In this document: positions 62,005 through 64,000 of the stretch, piece after piece
Numbering within the stretch: the stretch's first letter is position 1
Layout: every line of letters starts with the position of its first letter
Assembly: GCA_964426945.1 (NCBI GenBank)
Contig: CAYRSS010000018.1
Coordinates: forward strand, 1-64,000
Reading direction: 5' to 3'
Length of the DNA stretch: 64,000 nucleotides
From: CAYRSS01 sp964426945
GTDB taxonomy: Bacteria > Planctomycetota > Phycisphaerae > UBA1845
Made by a program: the position numbers and the translations under genes
The notes under the pieces: model-generated
The model's input: the letters and a program-made list of their open reading frames with translations, nothing else
The model's database searches: none
Told to the model about the DNA's origin: nothing

Positions 62005-62433
62005 GTGCCGACAATCACCTTTGATGACGTCAACGTCTGGGCCGTGCTCGTGGCCGGCGTCGCGACCTTTCTGATCGGCGGCCTGTGGTACACCGCCCTC
62101 TTCGGTCGCAAGTGGCAGCAGCTTCAGGGCTTCAGCGAAGAACAGGTCAAGCAGATGCAGGCGACGCGGCCACCGCCGGTGTTCTTCGGCATCATGATCG
62201 CCTGCTACCTCGTGCTGGCGCTGGTCGTCTCGCTGCTGGCGGGGCTGTCGGGGGTGACCTCCGCGGCCGGAGGCGTGGTGCTCGGGGTGATTCTGTGGCT
62301 CGGGCCGACGGCGGCGCTGAAGCTGACCGACCACAACGCCTCGTTCAAGCCGCATGCGCTCTACGCCATAGACGCCGGCTTTCAACTGATCGCGCTGGTC
62401 GTCACCGGCGCGATCATCGGCGGCTGGCGCTGA
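62005..62433 (+). CDS. DUF1761-family membrane protein
   Basis: 142 residues from the GTG at 62005 (AGGAG site). Four transmembrane helices are seen. The WAVLVAGVATFLIGGLWYTALFGRKW start is the DUF1761 signature, as are the later ALKLTDHNASFKPHALYAIDAGFQL residues with an invariant HN/NYRP-like turn. Function unknown. It often sits near regulators and SRPBCC (AHSA1) proteins, as here. The likely operon is TetR-DUF1761-SRPBCC, controlled by the palindrome upstream of TetR. Confidence 0.88.
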   Translation: MPTITFDDVNVWAVLVAGVATFLIGGLWYTALFGRKWQQLQGFSEEQVKQMQATRPPPVFFGIMIACYLVLALVVSLLAGLSGVTSAAGGVVLGVILWLGPTAALKLTDHNASFKPHALYAIDAGFQLIALVVTGAIIGGWR

Positions 62434-62501
62434 CGCACGCCGCAACCGCGCCGACGTACGGCTTTCTGCTTCAATCGTCAGAAGAACCGGAGGAACGTCC
62501 G

Positions 62502-63578
62502 ATGACCCGTATCTCGCTCTCGTGGATGCCGCTTCTGGCGGCGCTGGCCGGTGGAACCCTGTTCGTGACCTCGCTGCGGGCGCAGGACACGCCGACTCCC
62601 GCGGCCGAAACCCCGGCCGCCAACTCAGGCCCCGGCGACCGCATCCTCCGCCACGAGGCGGTGGTCGACGCCCCGGTGGAAGAAGTCTGGAAGGCGTTCA
62701 CCACGAAGGAGGGCGTCCAGTCGTGGATGGTGCCGCTGGCCGAGGCCGACTTCCGCCTCGGCGGCACCCTGAAAACCAACTACAACGCGCAGGGCACGAT
62801 CGGCGACGAGGGCACGATCACCCAGCATATCCTCGGGTATGAGCCGATGCGCGTCCTCGTCTGGCAGGCATCGCCGCCGGCCAACGCGCCACAGTTCATC
62901 AAAGTCGCCTGTCAAGGATGGGCCGTGATCCGGTTTGACGAGTTGAGCCCGCGGCGCACGCGCGTCACGGTGACCGGCTGCGGCTATGGCACCGGCCCGG
63001 ACTGGGACAAAGCCCTCGAGTTCTTCGACCGCGGCAACGCGTGGACGCTGCAGCAGCTTCAGAAGCGATTTGCTGACGCCGAGGCCGATCGCCGGGCGAA
63101 GCGCGTGCTCGAACTCTACGCGGCCTGCGCCGGCGGCGATTTCGTGCATGAGGCCGAGCGCCCGGACGGCGGCGTGTTCCGTTCGCGGGGCCGGTACGAA
63201 GTGGTGGACGGCACGACGGTGTCGGCCGATTCGTGGCTTGGCAACCAGGACGGCATGACCTTCCACGGCCGGACGATCCTCTACCGCGACCCGGAGACGC
63301 GTGAGGCTCGCTTCATGAACTTCGGCGAGCGCGGCAGCATCGCCCGCGGCGCGATGCACCTGGCCGACGACAACCGCGTAGTCTATGACTGGCTGATGAT
63401 CGGCGCCGACGGCGGGCGCAAGCTCTACCATGTCGAGGTGACCTTTGAGGGCCCGGACGCGTACGTCTTTCGCCTGTGGGACTCGGCTGCGGCCGCCGCC
63501 GAAGGGAAGAAGCCCGGCGTCGAGGCGAGACACGTGCGGGTGGCGAATTTGCCGGACGGGTTTGAGGTGAAGAAGTAG
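62502..63578 (+). CDS. exported SRPBCC (AHSA1-like) protein with C-terminal DUF1579-like domain
   Basis: 358 residues from the ATG at 62502, with GGAGG as site. A signal peptide (MPLLAALAGGTLFVTSLRA) makes it exported, unlike most AHSA1 proteins. Residues about 50-190 form the SRPBCC domain: VVDAPVEEVWKAFTTKEGVQSW, then RLGGTLKTNYN, and VTVTGCGYGTGPDWDKALEFFDRGNAWTLQQL. That pattern is shared with AHSA1 activators and polyketide cyclase-like domains, which bind hydrophobic ligands. Residues about 200-350 are a lipocalin-like domain (VDGTTVSADSWLGNQDGMTFHG). The gene follows DUF1761 by 68 bases. Expression is probably tied to the TetR operator. Confidence 0.85.
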   Translation: MTRISLSWMPLLAALAGGTLFVTSLRAQDTPTPAAETPAANSGPGDRILRHEAVVDAPVEEVWKAFTTKEGVQSWMVPLAEADFRLGGTLKTNYNAQGTIGDEGTITQHILGYEPMRVLVWQASPPANAPQFIKVACQGWAVIRFDELSPRRTRVTVTGCGYGTGPDWDKALEFFDRGNAWTLQQLQKRFADAEADRRAKRVLELYAACAGGDFVHEAERPDGGVFRSRGRYEVVDGTTVSADSWLGNQDGMTFHGRTILYRDPETREARFMNFGERGSIARGAMHLADDNRVVYDWLMIGADGGRKLYHVEVTFEGPDAYVFRLWDSAAAAAEGKKPGVEARHVRVANLPDGFEVKK

Positions 63579-63704
63579 CGGGTGGCGAGTGGCGAGTTGG
63601 GAGTTGCTGGTTGCAAGCTCTGTGCGGCCAGCCGGAGCGCGGTGCGGGGAGGCAGTGGCCGGGTTCCCTTGATTCGCACCCCATGCGGATGCTAGGCTCC
63701 CTGC

Positions 63705-64000
63705 ATGCTACGGGCCGGGTTCCGCACCATCCTCTGCTGCCTGCTCACCGGGCTCTGCCCCGGCTTGCGGCTGCTGGCCGTCGACATGCACGCCGACGAC
63801 CACTCGATCGGCCATGACGAGCACCATGCGGATCACGACCACTTCCACGACGACCACCACGTTCCCCATCACAATCACGACAGCAACGGAGCGCCGATTC
63901 CCGTGTCGCTCGACCAGGTCAACCTGGCGACACAGCGGTCAGGGCCGGCGTTGTTCGGGCCGCCCGGGCCTGCTCCGTTGTTTCTGATGGCCGCCCTGCC
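63705..64000 (+). CDS. His-rich secreted protein, 5' part (runs off the window)
   Basis: An open frame begins at the ATG at 63705 and continues without a stop to the window end (98 codons). The first 26 residues are a hydrophobic signal peptide (LRAGFRTILCCLLTGLC, LRLLAV). Residues 29-58 then contain 13 His with many Asp and Glu. A divalent metal-binding role (Ni, Zn, Co or Cu) or a role in metal efflux is probable. Proteins of this build commonly precede CzcCBA/CusCBA-type efflux genes, which would lie just outside the window. The 126-base gap before it (63579-63704) has short imprecise repeats (GGCGAGT units) and nothing else. Confidence 0.65.
   Translation, partial: MLRAGFRTILCCLLTGLCPGLRLLAVDMHADDHSIGHDEHHADHDHFHDDHHVPHHNHDSNGAPIPVSLDQVNLATQRSGPALFGPPGPAPLFLMAAL

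Overview
The window is a high-G+C bacterial chromosome segment, most probably from a planctomycete of the Phycisphaerae type. The evidence is gene content, not a database match. It has a prepilin-like protein of the H-X9-DG kind, a second pseudopilin, two PEP-CTERM proteins, a TIGR03790-like protein, a CAAX-protease relative of the PEP-CTERM world, and at least five large secreted proteins carrying calcium-loop (dockerin or thrombospondin type 3-like) modules of the form DCNxNGxPDxCD. No rRNA, tRNA, CRISPR array, transposase or phage gene was seen.

Layout. 1-5.4 kb: the start of pyruvate phosphate dikinase (minus), a PEP-CTERM protein with a clear terminator, a prepilin-like protein and an OFA-type MFS transporter. 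5.5-21.2 kb: a run of plus-strand genes for secreted proteins. These are a Cys-rich alpha/beta hydrolase with a low-G+C core, a membrane-anchored protein and a calcium-module protein in an overlapping operon, then a 1310-residue beta-propeller/beta-helix protein, a secreted GH38 mannosidase and its overlapping secreted partner. 21.3-34.5 kb: a complete chemosensory cluster: cheB; the minus operon cheW-mcp-cheR-cheA-cheC(x2)-cheD-cheY; and a divergent plus operon HDOD-UbiB-like kinase-cheX-cheY. The chemoreceptor is soluble and no flagellar gene is present. 34.9-45.3 kb: accA, the TIGR03790-like protein, a membrane glycosyltransferase, a pseudopilin with its adjoining membrane protein, a CBM20-esterase beside glycogen phosphorylase, and a second PEP-CTERM protein flanked by dispersed repeats. 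45.6-50 kb: a GH38-fold protein that has lost its catalytic core, a CAAX-type membrane protease and threonine aldolase. 50.3-60 kb: a tRNA-dihydrouridine synthase, RmuC, the Xaa-Pro peptidase-accB-accC operon, a zinc-ribbon membrane protein and a secreted subtilase. 60.3-64 kb: purC, a TetR regulator with a perfect 28-bp palindrome inside its own promoter, DUF1761 and SRPBCC proteins, and the start of a very His-rich secreted protein.

How the genes work together. Central metabolism is represented by ppdK, accA/accB/accC (no accD in the window), purC, glgP and threonine aldolase. Much of the remaining capacity is extracellular: polysaccharide or glycoprotein attack (GH38, CBM20-esterase), proteolysis (S8), lipolysis-like activity, and surface sorting (PEP-CTERM). 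The chemosensory cluster probably controls something other than flagella, or flagellar genes located elsewhere. Several small non-coding elements (two inverted-repeat elements beside stop codons, two copies of a dispersed repeat, a REP-like hairpin pair) lie in the gaps. The most interesting items are the catalytically dead GH38 relative, the unusual phosphatase-rich chemosensory set, the compositionally mosaic hydrolase, and the self-evident TetR operator.
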